Source: Umezawaea endophytica (GTDB lineage: Bacteria; Actinomycetota; Actinomycetes; Mycobacteriales; Pseudonocardiaceae). From it: a stretch of 64,000 nt of DNA. Of this stretch, positions 53,421 to 62,243 are shown piece by piece (the stretch's first letter is position 1; the number at the start of each line of letters is the position of its first letter). Both the position numbers and the translations under genes were made by a program. The stretch is taken from positions 1 through 64,000 of the forward strand of contig NZ_JANYMP010000010.1 in assembly GCF_025061645.1 (NCBI RefSeq). The letters run 5' to 3'. The notes beneath the pieces are model-generated. The model worked only from the letters and a program-made list of their open reading frames with translations. It was not told the origin of the DNA and did no database searches.

Positions 53421-54011
53421 TCAGCGGGGGAGGGAGCCCGCGACCACCGAGTCGACCATCCGCCGGACGGCGTCGCGATCCGGCGGCGGGCCCGTCCGGT
53501 CGGCGAACAGCAGGTGCCCGGTCCCGATCAGCGTGGGCGCCAGCCCTTCGACGACGGCGTCCGCGGTGAGCCTGCCCAGGTCGCGCTCCGCGGCGAGGTA
53601 GGTGGCGATCATCGAGGCGGCGTCGGTCAGCACCGGGACGCCGACGGGCCACGTCTCGCGCAACCGGGCGCGCAGGTCGTCGCGGAAGGTGATCAGGGCG
53701 ACGACCGCCACGGCCACCGAGCCGAACACGGCGGTCAGCGCGTCGGTCAGGTTGTCGACGACCGTGCCCGTCCCCGCCGACTCGCGCAGCGCGGCGGCCC
53801 GCGCGTCCATCCGGTCGACCCGGTCCAGCACGAACTCGGCGAGGAACGCGTCGAAGTCCGGGAAGTGCCGGTGCACGACCCCCTTCGAGACCCCCGCCTC
53901 CGCCGTGACCGCGCGGCTGGTCAGCGCCGCGGGCCCGTCCCGGAGCAGGACGCGGTCGGCGGCGTCGAAGAGCTGCTCGCGCACGTCGCGCAGGGCCACC
54001 CCGGTCGGCAC
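53421..54011 (-). CDS. TetR-family regulator
   Basis: A 196-residue regulator with HTH GPAALTSRAVTAEAGVSKGV and VHRHFPDFDAFLAEFV, and a helical ligand domain. GTG 54011 has GAGGAG nine bases upstream. It diverges from the methyltransferase gene, and two inverted repeats between them are its probable operators. Confidence 0.87.
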   Translation of the reverse strand: MPTGVALRDVREQLFDAADRVLLRDGPAALTSRAVTAEAGVSKGVVHRHFPDFDAFLAEFVLDRVDRMDARAAALRESAGTGTVVDNLTDALTAVFGSVAVAVVALITFRDDLRARLRETWPVGVPVLTDAASMIATYLAAERDLGRLTADAVVEGLAPTLIGTGHLLFADRTGPPPDRDAVRRMVDSVVAGSLPR

Positions 54012-54043
54012 GGTGCTTCGCTCCTCACTGCGCCCTGTTGACG

Positions 54044-54080
54044 AGTGGGCGCTTGCCCACTATTACTGGGCACATGCCCA
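54044..54080. promoter_or_regulatory. Twin operators between TetR and methyltransferase genes
   Basis: AGTGGGC-GCTT-GCCCACT (54044-54061) and TGGGCA-CA-TGCCCA (54067-54080), centres 21 bp apart. The second contains the methyltransferase ATG (54074) and the gap between them carries TATTAC(T), the -10 of that gene. Binding would silence both divergent genes. Confidence 0.75.
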
Positions 54081-54889
54081 CTCTACCGCCCGAAGATCGC
54101 CGAGAGGCCCACCAGGCCCGTGAGGTCGCCGAGTCGTTCGGCATCGACCCCGAGCGCTACGACCGCGCCCGCCCCCGTTACCCCGAGGCTCTCGTCCACG
54201 CGGTCGTGGCCGCCGCGCCCGGCCCCGACGTGCTGGACGTCGGCACCGGCACCGGCATCGCGGCCCGCCAGTTCCAGGCCGCGGGGTGCACCGTGTCCGG
54301 GGTGGAGGTGGACCCCCGGATGGCCGAGTTCGCCCGACGGCACCTCGACGTGGACGTGTCGGCGTTCGAGACCTGGAACGCGGCGGGCCGCACCTTCGAC
54401 GCCGTGGTGTCCGGCCAGACCTGGCACTGGATCGACCCGGTCGCCGGGGCCGCGAAGGCGGCCGAGGTGCTGCGCCCCGGCGGCCTGCTGGCCGTGTTCT
54501 GGAACGTGGGCCAACCGCCGCCGGAGCTGGGCGCGGCCTTCGCCGAGGTGTACCGCCGCGTGGTGCCCGACTCGCTGGCCGCCCGCTGGGCGAGCACCGA
54601 CCCCGGCGGGTACTCGATCCTGAGCGCCAAGGCGACCGAAGCGCTGCGCGACTCGGGAGCCTTCGCCGAACCCGAGCTGACGAGCTACGCCTGGGAACGC
54701 GCGTACACCAGGGACGAGTGGCTCGACGAACTCCCCACGACCGGGGCCCACACCCGCTTCCCGCCCGACGCGCTGGCGAAGATCCTCGCGGGCATCGGTG
54801 AGGCCGTCGACGCCGCGGGCGGCGGTTTCACCATGGCCTACACCGCCGTCGCGGTGACCGCCGTCAGGCTAGGACCCCGTCCGGGGTGA
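54074..54889 (+). CDS. Class I SAM-dependent methyltransferase
   Basis: A 271-residue Rossmann methyltransferase: VLDVGTGTGIAARQFQAAGC (motif I), GVEVDPRMAEFA, FDAVVSGQTWHWIDP, LRPGGLLAVFWN. N-terminal extension typical of the methyltransferase-11/25 group. ATG 54074 is taken; no Shine-Dalgarno, and TATTAC lies seven bases upstream, so the mRNA is probably leaderless. The 3' end overlaps the ABC ATPase by 26 bases on the other strand. Likely controlled by the divergent TetR. Confidence 0.87.
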   Translation: MPTLPPEDRREAHQAREVAESFGIDPERYDRARPRYPEALVHAVVAAAPGPDVLDVGTGTGIAARQFQAAGCTVSGVEVDPRMAEFARRHLDVDVSAFETWNAAGRTFDAVVSGQTWHWIDPVAGAAKAAEVLRPGGLLAVFWNVGQPPPELGAAFAEVYRRVVPDSLAARWASTDPGGYSILSAKATEALRDSGAFAEPELTSYAWERAYTRDEWLDELPTTGAHTRFPPDALAKILAGIGEAVDAAGGGFTMAYTAVAVTAVRLGPRPG

Positions 54890-55532
54890 GGTGGACCGTG
54901 TCGTCCGCCCAGCGGCGCAGCAGGACCGCGTCGTGGGAGATGGCCAGCACGCCCGCGCCGGTGCGGCCCTGGTAGTCGCGGATGAGGCCGACGAGCGCGG
55001 CCGTGGTGGACGCGTCCAGCATGGTCGTCATCTCGTCGCAGACCAGGTAGTCCGGGCTCAGCGCGAGGGTCCTCGCCAGGCAGGCGCGCTGGAGCTGGCC
55101 GTCGCTGACCTCGTGCGCGCGCCGGGAGAGCAGGTCCGGCGTGAGCATCACCAGGTCGGCCAGCTCGGCCACGCGCTCGGCCTGCCGGGGCGCGCGGGTG
55201 GCGAGCAGCGGTTCGGTGATCGCCGCGCGCAGCGTCAGCCGCGGGTCGACGGACAGCCTCGGCTGCTGGAACAGCACCCCGATCCGGACGCGCTGCGCGT
55301 GCGGCGTCCGGTGCCGGTACCCGGTCACGGGCTCGCCGTCCAGGTGGACCGTTCCCGAGAAGGGCGCGTGCAGCAGCCCGAGCACCCGCGCCAGCGTCGA
55401 CTTCCCGCTGCCGCTCGGCCCGGCCAGCCCGACGGTCCGCCCCGGCGGCACGGTCAGGTCGACCCGGTCGAGCACCGGGCGGCGGGGGTCGTAGCCCGCG
55501 ACGACCGCCTCCGCGCGCAGCCCGGTCAGCAC
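54864..55532 (-). CDS. Oligopeptide/nickel-type ABC transporter ATPase (DppF-like)
   Basis: A 222-residue ATPase: Walker A GPSGSGKST, Q-loop LFQQPRLSVDP, signature VSDGQLQRACLA, Walker B YLVCDEMTTMLD, H-loop AISHD. It lacks the C-terminal oligopeptide-binding tail, as DppF-like subunits do. GTG 55532 overlaps the DppD-like stop by seven bases; GTG 55544 is in frame too. Last gene of a five-gene ABC operon on the minus strand. Confidence 0.89.
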   Translation of the reverse strand: MLTGLRAEAVVAGYDPRRPVLDRVDLTVPPGRTVGLAGPSGSGKSTLARVLGLLHAPFSGTVHLDGEPVTGYRHRTPHAQRVRIGVLFQQPRLSVDPRLTLRAAITEPLLATRAPRQAERVAELADLVMLTPDLLSRRAHEVSDGQLQRACLARTLALSPDYLVCDEMTTMLDASTTAALVGLIRDYQGRTGAGVLAISHDAVLLRRWADDTVHLTPDGVLA

Positions 55533-56467
55533 GGGCGGTGGCACGCGACGGCGTGCTCGGCGTCGGCGGCCAGCGTCGGGAGTTCGGCGCACTCGGGCCC
55601 GACCCGGTCGCAGCGCGGCGCGAACGAGCACCCCGGCGGCAGGTCGGTGAGCAGCGGCGGCATCCCCGGCACGGCGGTGAACGCGCGGTCCGGCAGCGCG
55701 TCGCCGAGGCCGCGGGTGTACGGGTGGCCGGGCGCGTCGAGCACGGTGCTCGGCGGCCCGATCTCGATCAGCCTCCCGGCGTACATGACGGCGATCCGGT
55801 CGGCGACGCGCTGCGCGGCCGCCAGGTCGTGGGTGATCAGCAGGACGGCGTGCCCGTCGGCGACGAGCCTGCGGAACTCCTCCAGCAGCCCCTCCACGAG
55901 GTGGTGGTCCAGGCCGGTCGTCGGCTCGTCGGCGATGAGCAGCCACGGGTCCCCGACCAGCGCGAGCGCGGTGGCGACGCGCTGGGCCATCCCGCCGGAC
56001 AGCTCGTGCGGGTAGTGGTCGAGGTCCGCAGGGCTCAGGCCGGCACGGGCGGCCACGCCGTTCGCGCGCCCCCGCGGGTCCGGCTCGGCGGGGTGGTGCG
56101 CGCGGACGACCTCCTCGAGCTGCGCGCGGGCCGTGCGGACCGGGGTGAGGTGGGAGGCCGGACTCTGCGGGATGAGACCGATCCGCCGCCCCCGCACGCT
56201 CGTCGCGAGCTGCTGGTCGGTCGCGCTGAGCAGGTCGAGCGTCGGGCCGCGGTCGTCGCTCAGGGTGGCGCTGCCGGACACCTGGGCGTTGCCCGGCAGG
56301 AACCCGAGCAGCGCGCTGGCCAGCACGGTCTTGCCGCAGCCGCTCTCGCCGACCAGCGCCAGGCACTGGCCGGGCCGCAGCCGCAGCGACACGTCGGCGA
56401 CCGCCGCGACCGTGGCGCCGGGCAGGTCGAAGCGCACCGACACGTGGTCGACGGCCAGTTCGGTCAC
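55526..56467 (-). CDS. Oligopeptide/nickel-type ABC transporter ATPase (DppD-like)
   Basis: A 313-residue ATPase with Walker A GESGCGKT, PQSPASHLTPV, signature LSGGMAQRVA, Walker B LLIADEPTTGLD and the C-terminal OppD-type tail PGCSFAPRCDRVGPEC with cysteines that may bind an iron-sulfur cluster or metal. GTG 56467 overlaps the permease stop (GTGA). Confidence 0.9.
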   Translation of the reverse strand: MTELAVDHVSVRFDLPGATVAAVADVSLRLRPGQCLALVGESGCGKTVLASALLGFLPGNAQVSGSATLSDDRGPTLDLLSATDQQLATSVRGRRIGLIPQSPASHLTPVRTARAQLEEVVRAHHPAEPDPRGRANGVAARAGLSPADLDHYPHELSGGMAQRVATALALVGDPWLLIADEPTTGLDHHLVEGLLEEFRRLVADGHAVLLITHDLAAAQRVADRIAVMYAGRLIEIGPPSTVLDAPGHPYTRGLGDALPDRAFTAVPGMPPLLTDLPPGCSFAPRCDRVGPECAELPTLAADAEHAVACHRPC

Positions 56468-57351
56468 CACGTCAGCTCCGAGCGGCGTCGGGGGTTGAGC
56501 CGGTCTCGCCAGACGCCGCTGAGTCCGGAGATGGCCAGTGTGACGACGATCAGCGCCAGACCGGGCGCGAGGGACATCCACCAGCCGCCGGTGAGCAGCG
56601 ACCGCTGGGCGTCGTTGATCATGTTGCCGACGCTGGCCTCGTGCGGCGGCAGGCCGAGACCGAGGAACGACAGCGCGGTCTCGTGCCACACGGCGTGCGG
56701 GATCATCAGCGTGGTGGACAGCAGCACCTGCGGCGTCACGTTCGGCAGCAGGTGCCGCACGAGGATCCGCCCGCGCGACGAGCCGCCGACGATCGCGGCG
56801 TCCACGAACGGGCGGCTCCGCAGCGAGAGCACCTCCGACCGCACGATCCGGGCGGACGTCAGCCAGTGCGTGAGCCCGATGGAGATGATGACGGCGGTCA
56901 GGCTGGGCCGCAGGATCGCGACGATCACGATGCCCAGCAGCAGGTGCGGCACGGACGCGACCGCGTCGACCAGCCGCATGAGCAGCCGGTCCACCCAGCC
57001 GCCGACCGAGCCCGCGAGCGCGCCGACCGCCGTGCCGACGGCGGACGACACCAGCGCGGCCACCAGCCCCACGGTCAGCGACACGCGCAGGGCGTAGACG
57101 CACCGCAGCAGCACGTCGCGGCCGAGTTCGTCGGTGCCGAACGGGTGCGCCGCGTCGGGTGGGCGGTTGGCCGACGCCAGGTCGACGAGCTGCTGGTCGA
57201 GGTCGACCACCAGCGGCACCACCAGCACCGCGAGCACGACCACGCCGAGGACGACGGCCGACGGGATCAGCCGCCACCGCGGCGGGAGCCGGGTGCTCGC
57301 GGCGGCGATCCGGGAGCGGGGGACCGGCCGCCACGTCCGCTGGTCACCCAT
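56464..57351 (-). CDS. ABC transporter permease (DppC-like)
   Basis: A 295-residue BPD_transp_1 permease with about six helices, DDuF-type TDELGRDVLLRCVYALRVSL, and the EAA-like ILVRHLLPNVTPQVLLST. ATG 57351 overlaps the DppB-like 3' end by eight bases. Partner of the DppB-like permease. Confidence 0.9.
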   Translation of the reverse strand: MGDQRTWRPVPRSRIAAASTRLPPRWRLIPSAVVLGVVVLAVLVVPLVVDLDQQLVDLASANRPPDAAHPFGTDELGRDVLLRCVYALRVSLTVGLVAALVSSAVGTAVGALAGSVGGWVDRLLMRLVDAVASVPHLLLGIVIVAILRPSLTAVIISIGLTHWLTSARIVRSEVLSLRSRPFVDAAIVGGSSRGRILVRHLLPNVTPQVLLSTTLMIPHAVWHETALSFLGLGLPPHEASVGNMINDAQRSLLTGGWWMSLAPGLALIVVTLAISGLSGVWRDRLNPRRRSELTW

Positions 57352-58342
57352 CGAGACCCACCCTCGGATCGGCGAGCGCGTACAGGACGTCGGCGATCAG
57401 GTTGCCCAGCAGCACGACGGCCGTCGCCAGCACGGTGAGCGCACCCATCAGGGCAAAGTCCACGTTGAGGGCGGCGTCGACGGTGGCCCTGGCGATGCCG
57501 GGCCAGGAGAACACGGTCTCCACCAGCAGCGCGCCGGTGATCAGCTCGGGCAGGCGGGCGCCGACCAGCGTGAGGAACGGCAGCAGCGAGGTGCGCAGCG
57601 CGTGGCCGAGCACGACCCGGCGGTCCGACAGCCCGCGCGAACGGGCGCCGACCACGTGGTCCTGGCTGAACGACTCCAGCAGGTTCTGCCGCACGAACAG
57701 CACGAACCACGGCGCCTGCGAGATCGCCAACACGGACATGGGCAGCACGATGTGCGTCGCGACCTGCCCGACGCCCAACGCCTCCCCGGCGTCGGTGAGG
57801 CCGCCGCCGGGCAGCCAGCGGAGCTGGAGCGCGAACACGTACAGCGCGGCCAGCCCCAGCCAGAACACCGGTGCGGCCTCGAGGGTGTAGGAGGTGGCCG
57901 TGATCGCCCGGTCCAGCCACCCGCCCGCGAACCACGCCGCCACCGTGCCCAGCAGCAGGCCGAGCAGCAGCGCCAGCGCGAACCCCGCCGAGACGAGCAG
58001 GACCGTCCACCCCATGCGGTCGCCGATCACCTCCGAAACGGGCTGCCGCAACGAGAGCGAGTCGCCGAAGTCGCCTGCGACGGCGTGCCGCAGCCACGCG
58101 AGGTACTGCTCGACCACCGGTCGGTCGACGCCCCAGTTCTCCCGGATCCGCGCGATCCGCTCGGGGCTCGCGCCGATGATCCGCACCCCGAAGTACCGCT
58201 CGATCGGGTCGAACGGCGAGGCCTTGGCGAGGGCGAACAGCGCGAAGCTCACCAGCAGCAGCACCGGGACGGCGAAACCCAGGCGCCGCAGTGCGAGCAG
58301 CCCGATCGCCCGGCCCCGACGCCGCCGCGCGGGAGCCGTCAC
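57344..58342 (-). CDS. ABC transporter permease (DppB-like)
   Basis: A 332-residue inner-membrane permease of the DppB type: FALFALAKASPFDP near the first helix, WGVDRPVVEQYLAWLRHAVA, FGDSLSLRQPVSEVI, then SRRLSDRRV-like GARSRGLSDRRVVLGHALRT as the EAA loop. GTG 58342 overlaps the solute-binding protein stop (GTGA). Confidence 0.9.
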   Translation of the reverse strand: MTAPARRRRGRAIGLLALRRLGFAVPVLLLVSFALFALAKASPFDPIERYFGVRIIGASPERIARIRENWGVDRPVVEQYLAWLRHAVAGDFGDSLSLRQPVSEVIGDRMGWTVLLVSAGFALALLLGLLLGTVAAWFAGGWLDRAITATSYTLEAAPVFWLGLAALYVFALQLRWLPGGGLTDAGEALGVGQVATHIVLPMSVLAISQAPWFVLFVRQNLLESFSQDHVVGARSRGLSDRRVVLGHALRTSLLPFLTLVGARLPELITGALLVETVFSWPGIARATVDAALNVDFALMGALTVLATAVVLLGNLIADVLYALADPRVGLDG

Positions 58343-59928
58343 GGCTTGGGCGTCCAGCGTTCGAGGTTCCACCAGACCGCGTGCACCAGGCCGTGGTCGT
58401 GCGGCTCGACCTGCTGCTCCTGGCCGGTCCACCGGTCCCGCAGGACGTAGGTGTGGTCGAGGAACACCAGGAACACCCAGCCGGGATCGGCGGTGTAGGC
58501 CCGCTGGAAGTCCGCGTAGGCCTGCTTGCGGGTGGCGGTGTCGAGGCTGCGGCGGCCGGTGTCCAGCGCCGCGTCGACGGTGGGGTTGCGGTACAGCGAC
58601 ATGTTCACGTAGCCGGACTGGCCCGCGTAGCGGGAGTGCAGCAGCGTGTACGCGGCGGTGTCCGGGTCGTACGGGTCGCCGCCGCCCCAGACGCTCGCGG
58701 CCTCCCGCTGCCGCTGGAGCATCACCTCGAACGTCGTCGCCTCGACCGGCGCGTCGATGCCGAGCCGCGCGATGTCGCTCGCGGTCGCCAGCGCCAGTTC
58801 CTTGCGCAGCACGTCGGGCGCCGGGTACAGCACCGGCAGCCGTGCGGCCTGGCCGTCGCGGGACCGCTTGCCGTCCGCGCCCGCCCGCCACCCGGCCTCG
58901 TCCAGCAGCCGCGCCGCTTCGGCGGGGTCGTGCCGGAACACCGCGCCCTGCTCGTACCAGTCGGCGAGGTGGGGCGAGATCGGTGTGGCCGCGGGCTTCC
59001 CGGCCCCCGCGAGCACGGTGTCGATCATCGCCTGCCGGTCGACGCCGAGGTTGATCGCCAGCCGCACCCGCGGGTCGGACGTGAGCGGCAGCTCGGACGG
59101 GAGGCCGAGACCGCGGTAGTCCGCCGACGGGTTGCGCACCAGTCGGTAGCCGTCCCTGTCCCGGTAGGCGTTGGCGAGCTTGGGCGGCAGCACCGTGCCG
59201 TCGAACTCGCCCGCCGCCATCCGCGTGGCCCGCGCGTTGTCGTCGGCGACGAACACGACGGTCACGGTCTTCACCGCGGGCGCCCCGCCCCAGTAGGACT
59301 CGTTGGCCTTCAACACCATCCGGTCGCCCTTGCGCCACTCGGCGACCGTGTACGGGCCGGTCCCGATCGGCGCGGAGTTGAACGGCGCCGAGTTCACGTC
59401 GACCCCGTCGAACGCCTTGCGCGGCACGACACCCAGCGCCAGTTGCTGCGCGAACGGCGCGTACGGGTGGCGCAGCCGGAACTCCACCGTCCGGTCGTCG
59501 GGAGCGGTCACGTCGGCGAGCGCGTCCAGCCGTGAAGCGATCGTGGAGTTGGTTCCAGGGTCGAGCACGGACTTGAACGTGAACACGACGTCCTGGGCGG
59601 ACAGCGTTGTCCCGTCGGAGAACCTGGTGCCCTCGCGCAGCTTCGCCGTCCACACGAGACCGTCGGCCGACGCCGTGGGCACCTGCTCGGCCAGCGCGGG
59701 CACGAGCTGGAGCTTCGCGTCCCGCGCGACCAGCCCGTCGAAGACCTTGGCCGCCCCGTCGGGCGCGTACCCGAGGATCGGGTTCAGGTTCTCCGGCTCG
59801 CTGCCCGCGCCGATGACGATGGACTCGCCGGTCCGCGCCGAGCCCCCACCGCCGTCCGGCGAGGTGCACCCGACGACCAGCAGCCCCACCGCCGCGAGAA
59901 CGATCTTCGGCCCATGGCGCACGCGCAT
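58339..59928 (-). CDS. ABC solute-binding lipoprotein (family 5)
   Basis: A 529-residue SBP_bac_5 lipoprotein (lipobox LLVVGC, C21) with IGAGSEPENLNPILGYAPD, LREGTRFSDGTTLSAQDVVF, GTGPYTVAEWRKGDRMVLKA and DHTYVLRDRWTGQEQ. The family binds di/oligopeptides, or metals such as nickel; the sequence ends VHAVWWNLERWTPKP. First gene of the five-gene importer. A repeat-rich AT-richer promoter region lies just upstream. Confidence 0.9.
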   Translation of the reverse strand: MRVRHGPKIVLAAVGLLVVGCTSPDGGGGSARTGESIVIGAGSEPENLNPILGYAPDGAAKVFDGLVARDAKLQLVPALAEQVPTASADGLVWTAKLREGTRFSDGTTLSAQDVVFTFKSVLDPGTNSTIASRLDALADVTAPDDRTVEFRLRHPYAPFAQQLALGVVPRKAFDGVDVNSAPFNSAPIGTGPYTVAEWRKGDRMVLKANESYWGGAPAVKTVTVVFVADDNARATRMAAGEFDGTVLPPKLANAYRDRDGYRLVRNPSADYRGLGLPSELPLTSDPRVRLAINLGVDRQAMIDTVLAGAGKPAATPISPHLADWYEQGAVFRHDPAEAARLLDEAGWRAGADGKRSRDGQAARLPVLYPAPDVLRKELALATASDIARLGIDAPVEATTFEVMLQRQREAASVWGGGDPYDPDTAAYTLLHSRYAGQSGYVNMSLYRNPTVDAALDTGRRSLDTATRKQAYADFQRAYTADPGWVFLVFLDHTYVLRDRWTGQEQQVEPHDHGLVHAVWWNLERWTPKP

Positions 59929-59950
59929 CCCCCCGTACGTGGTGGTCCAC

Positions 59951-59988
59951 TGTTGCCGGCTGATGCTAACAGCAAATTGCTGGCAACA
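59951..59988. promoter_or_regulatory. Inverted-repeat region upstream of the ABC importer
   Basis: TGTTGCC (59951-59957) and GGCAACA (59982-59988) are complementary outer arms; inside lies CAGCAAATTGCTG (59970-59982), palindromic around a central A, plus GCTAAC/AGC. TTGC/GCAA half sites repeat. It is AT-rich against the genome and looks like a metal- or nutrient-sensor operator; the actinobacterial Nur and Zur consensus sequences do not fit cleanly. Confidence 0.5.
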
Positions 59989-60060
59989 AGAAGGCCTCCG
60001 TGGGGCAGCCCGGTGAATAGCGGGGGAGCGTTCAGCGCTGTCCCCTCGTCCTCGTTCCGG

Positions 60061-61008
60061 TCAGCCCGTGACCGCGGGGGACGCGGCGTTCTCGACCAGC
60101 AGGCGCGGGCCGCCGGTGCCGTCGGCAGGGACCGACCACACGCCGTCGTCGAGTCCGTACAGGATGGTCGAGCCGTCCTGCCACAGCGCCTGGTCGTCGA
60201 CGCTCCGCGACTCGGCCAGTTCGGTCTCCACCATGCTCGCCAGGTCGAGGACGGCCAGCCGCCAGACGCCGTCGGACACCTCCTTCTTGAACGCGACCCG
60301 CGTGCCGTCCGGCGACAGCGACGGGCACTCGACGTTCTCGCGGAGCACCTTCCCCTGGTAGCGCCCGTAGTCCGCCTCGACCAGGCGGGTCGTGCCCCGG
60401 CTGCCGAGGGTGGCGTAGAAGCGGTTGCCGTCGGCGGCGAAGGTGATGCCCCAGTAGTTCACGTCCGCGGCGAAGTAGCGGCGGTCGGCGGTGAACACCG
60501 GGAGCTCCTCGATCGTCTTGACGAGCCTCCCGGTCTCGACCTCGTACAGCCCGGCCCTGGTCGAGAAGCCCGTCGCCGCGTAGGAGTCGCCGGTGACGAA
60601 CAGCGTCCAGGCGACGACCTTCCCGTCCGGGGACACCCGTGCCCGGCTCGGGGTGCCCGGCAGGGCCTCCCGGTGGCGCACGGCGAGCGTCGAGTCCAGC
60701 ACCAGCACGTCCGTGACGGCGGGCAGCGCGCCGGGGCGGGCGGCCAGGCACACCGCGGTCCGCCGGGCCGCGGCGAACCGGTCGCACACCAGGGCACTCG
60801 ACCGGCGGGCGCCGCCGGGGTCGGTCGGCGACACCGAGCTGACGCGGCCGGTGCCGGTGTCGCGGAACAGGAGTTGGCCCGGTTCCAGCGTGAGCTGCTC
60901 GGCGGCCGGTCCGTCCTGGGCGACGCTTTGGCGCGCCTGCACCGTGAAGGCGACCGCGGCGCCGATCAGCAGCACCGATCCGAGCAGTGCGAACAACAGC
61001 CGCCTCAT
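60061..61008 (-). CDS. TolB-like PD40 beta-propeller protein with N-terminal anchor
   Basis: A 315-residue protein with an N-terminal membrane anchor (RRLLFALLGSVLLIGAAVAF) and PD40/WD40-like blades (RARVSPDGKVVAWTLFVTGD, GITFAADGNRFYATLGSRGT, CPSLSPDGTRVAFKKEV, VDDQALWQDGSTILYGLDDG). Usually a periplasmic-side scaffold. ATG 61008 overlaps the MFS stop (ATGA). Confidence 0.85.
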   Translation of the reverse strand: MRRLLFALLGSVLLIGAAVAFTVQARQSVAQDGPAAEQLTLEPGQLLFRDTGTGRVSSVSPTDPGGARRSSALVCDRFAAARRTAVCLAARPGALPAVTDVLVLDSTLAVRHREALPGTPSRARVSPDGKVVAWTLFVTGDSYAATGFSTRAGLYEVETGRLVKTIEELPVFTADRRYFAADVNYWGITFAADGNRFYATLGSRGTTRLVEADYGRYQGKVLRENVECPSLSPDGTRVAFKKEVSDGVWRLAVLDLASMVETELAESRSVDDQALWQDGSTILYGLDDGVWSVPADGTGGPRLLVENAASPAVTG

Positions 61009-62234
61009 GGGCGCACCGGCCTGGCGACCGCGGCGGCGAGAACGACGACCGCGAGCAGCCCCGCGGCGGCGAACACCGCGGGGCGGAGCCCCCAGAGCGT
61101 CCACGCCAGTCCGAAGAGGATGGACGACGACATCCGGGCCACCGCCTGTCCTGTTTGGACGACGGCGAAGCCGGTGGACCTCAGCTCCGGCGGGACCATC
61201 GGTCCGGCCGCCGCCATCAGGACGCCGTCCGTGGCCGCGTAGAACACGCCGTGCAGCGCGAGCGCCAGCACGGCGAGCCCCGGCCCGGCCGTGGGACCGC
61301 ACACGACGACCAGAGCCACGCCGAGCGCGGCGTGCCCGCCGAGGAACACCGGCCAACGGCCGACCCGGTCGGCGAGCCTGCCGACCGGCACGGCCAGCAG
61401 CAGGTAGACCGCGGCCGTGCCCAGCGGCAGGAGCGGGAAGTACGCCACGGGGACGTCCCAGCGCCGTTGCAGCACCAGGTAGAGGAACGCGTCCCCGACC
61501 GTGACCAGCCCGAGCGCCGCCGCCCAGAGCGTGACCCGGCGGAAGTCGCGGCGCCGCAACAGGTCCAGCGCGGCCCGCGACGACACCGCCACTCGGTCGA
61601 CGGCCCCCGGCCGGTCCCGCACGAACAGGACCAGCAGCAGCACCCCGACCGCCGCGACGCAGAAGCTGGTGACGAACACCGACGGGTAGCTGCCGAGGCT
61701 GACGGCCAGCACGCCCATCGCGGCCACAGGGCCGAGCAGCGCGCCGACCGTGTCCAGCGCCCGGTGCACGCCGAACGACCGGCCGAGCGCGGCGGGATCG
61801 CTGCTCAACGAGATCAGCGCGTCGCGCGGCCCGGTGCGCAGGCCCTTCCCGGTGCGGTCGGCGGCGAGCACGACGCCGATGGCCGCCACCGAGGAGCCCG
61901 CCGCCAGCAGGCCGAGCTTGCACACCGCGGACAAGCCGTACCCGAACCCGGCGACCGCCTTGAGGCGTCCCCACCGGTCCGCCAGGTGCCCGCCGAGGAC
62001 GCGGACGACGGCGGTGGCGCCCGTGTAGAGCCCGTCGAGCAGCCCGAACTGCAACGGGTTCAGGCCGAGGCCCAGCACCAGGTACAGCGGGAGCACGGCG
62101 GTGACCATCTCCGACGAGACGTCGGTGACGAGGCTGACCACGCCGAGCGCCACCACGTTCGCGGGCACGCGCCGGGGCAGTGCGCGCGGGTCGGTGGTCG
62201 TGAGGTCGGGAGAACGGCTTGCCGCGATGTACAT
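61005..62234 (-). CDS. MFS transporter
   Basis: A 409-residue permease of 12 predicted helices with GGHLADRWGRLKAVAGFGYG (motif A), the RTGPRDALISLSS loop, and a second motif A-like VGRLADRVGRWPVFLGGHAA. ATG 62234 lies nine bases after the phosphoesterase stop with GGGGG upstream. Probably exports or imports small molecules; substrate unknown. Confidence 0.89.
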   Translation of the reverse strand: MYIAASRSPDLTTTDPRALPRRVPANVVALGVVSLVTDVSSEMVTAVLPLYLVLGLGLNPLQFGLLDGLYTGATAVVRVLGGHLADRWGRLKAVAGFGYGLSAVCKLGLLAAGSSVAAIGVVLAADRTGKGLRTGPRDALISLSSDPAALGRSFGVHRALDTVGALLGPVAAMGVLAVSLGSYPSVFVTSFCVAAVGVLLLVLFVRDRPGAVDRVAVSSRAALDLLRRRDFRRVTLWAAALGLVTVGDAFLYLVLQRRWDVPVAYFPLLPLGTAAVYLLLAVPVGRLADRVGRWPVFLGGHAALGVALVVVCGPTAGPGLAVLALALHGVFYAATDGVLMAAAGPMVPPELRSTGFAVVQTGQAVARMSSSILFGLAWTLWGLRPAVFAAAGLLAVVVLAAAVARPVRP

Positions 62235-62243
62235 GCTCGCCCC

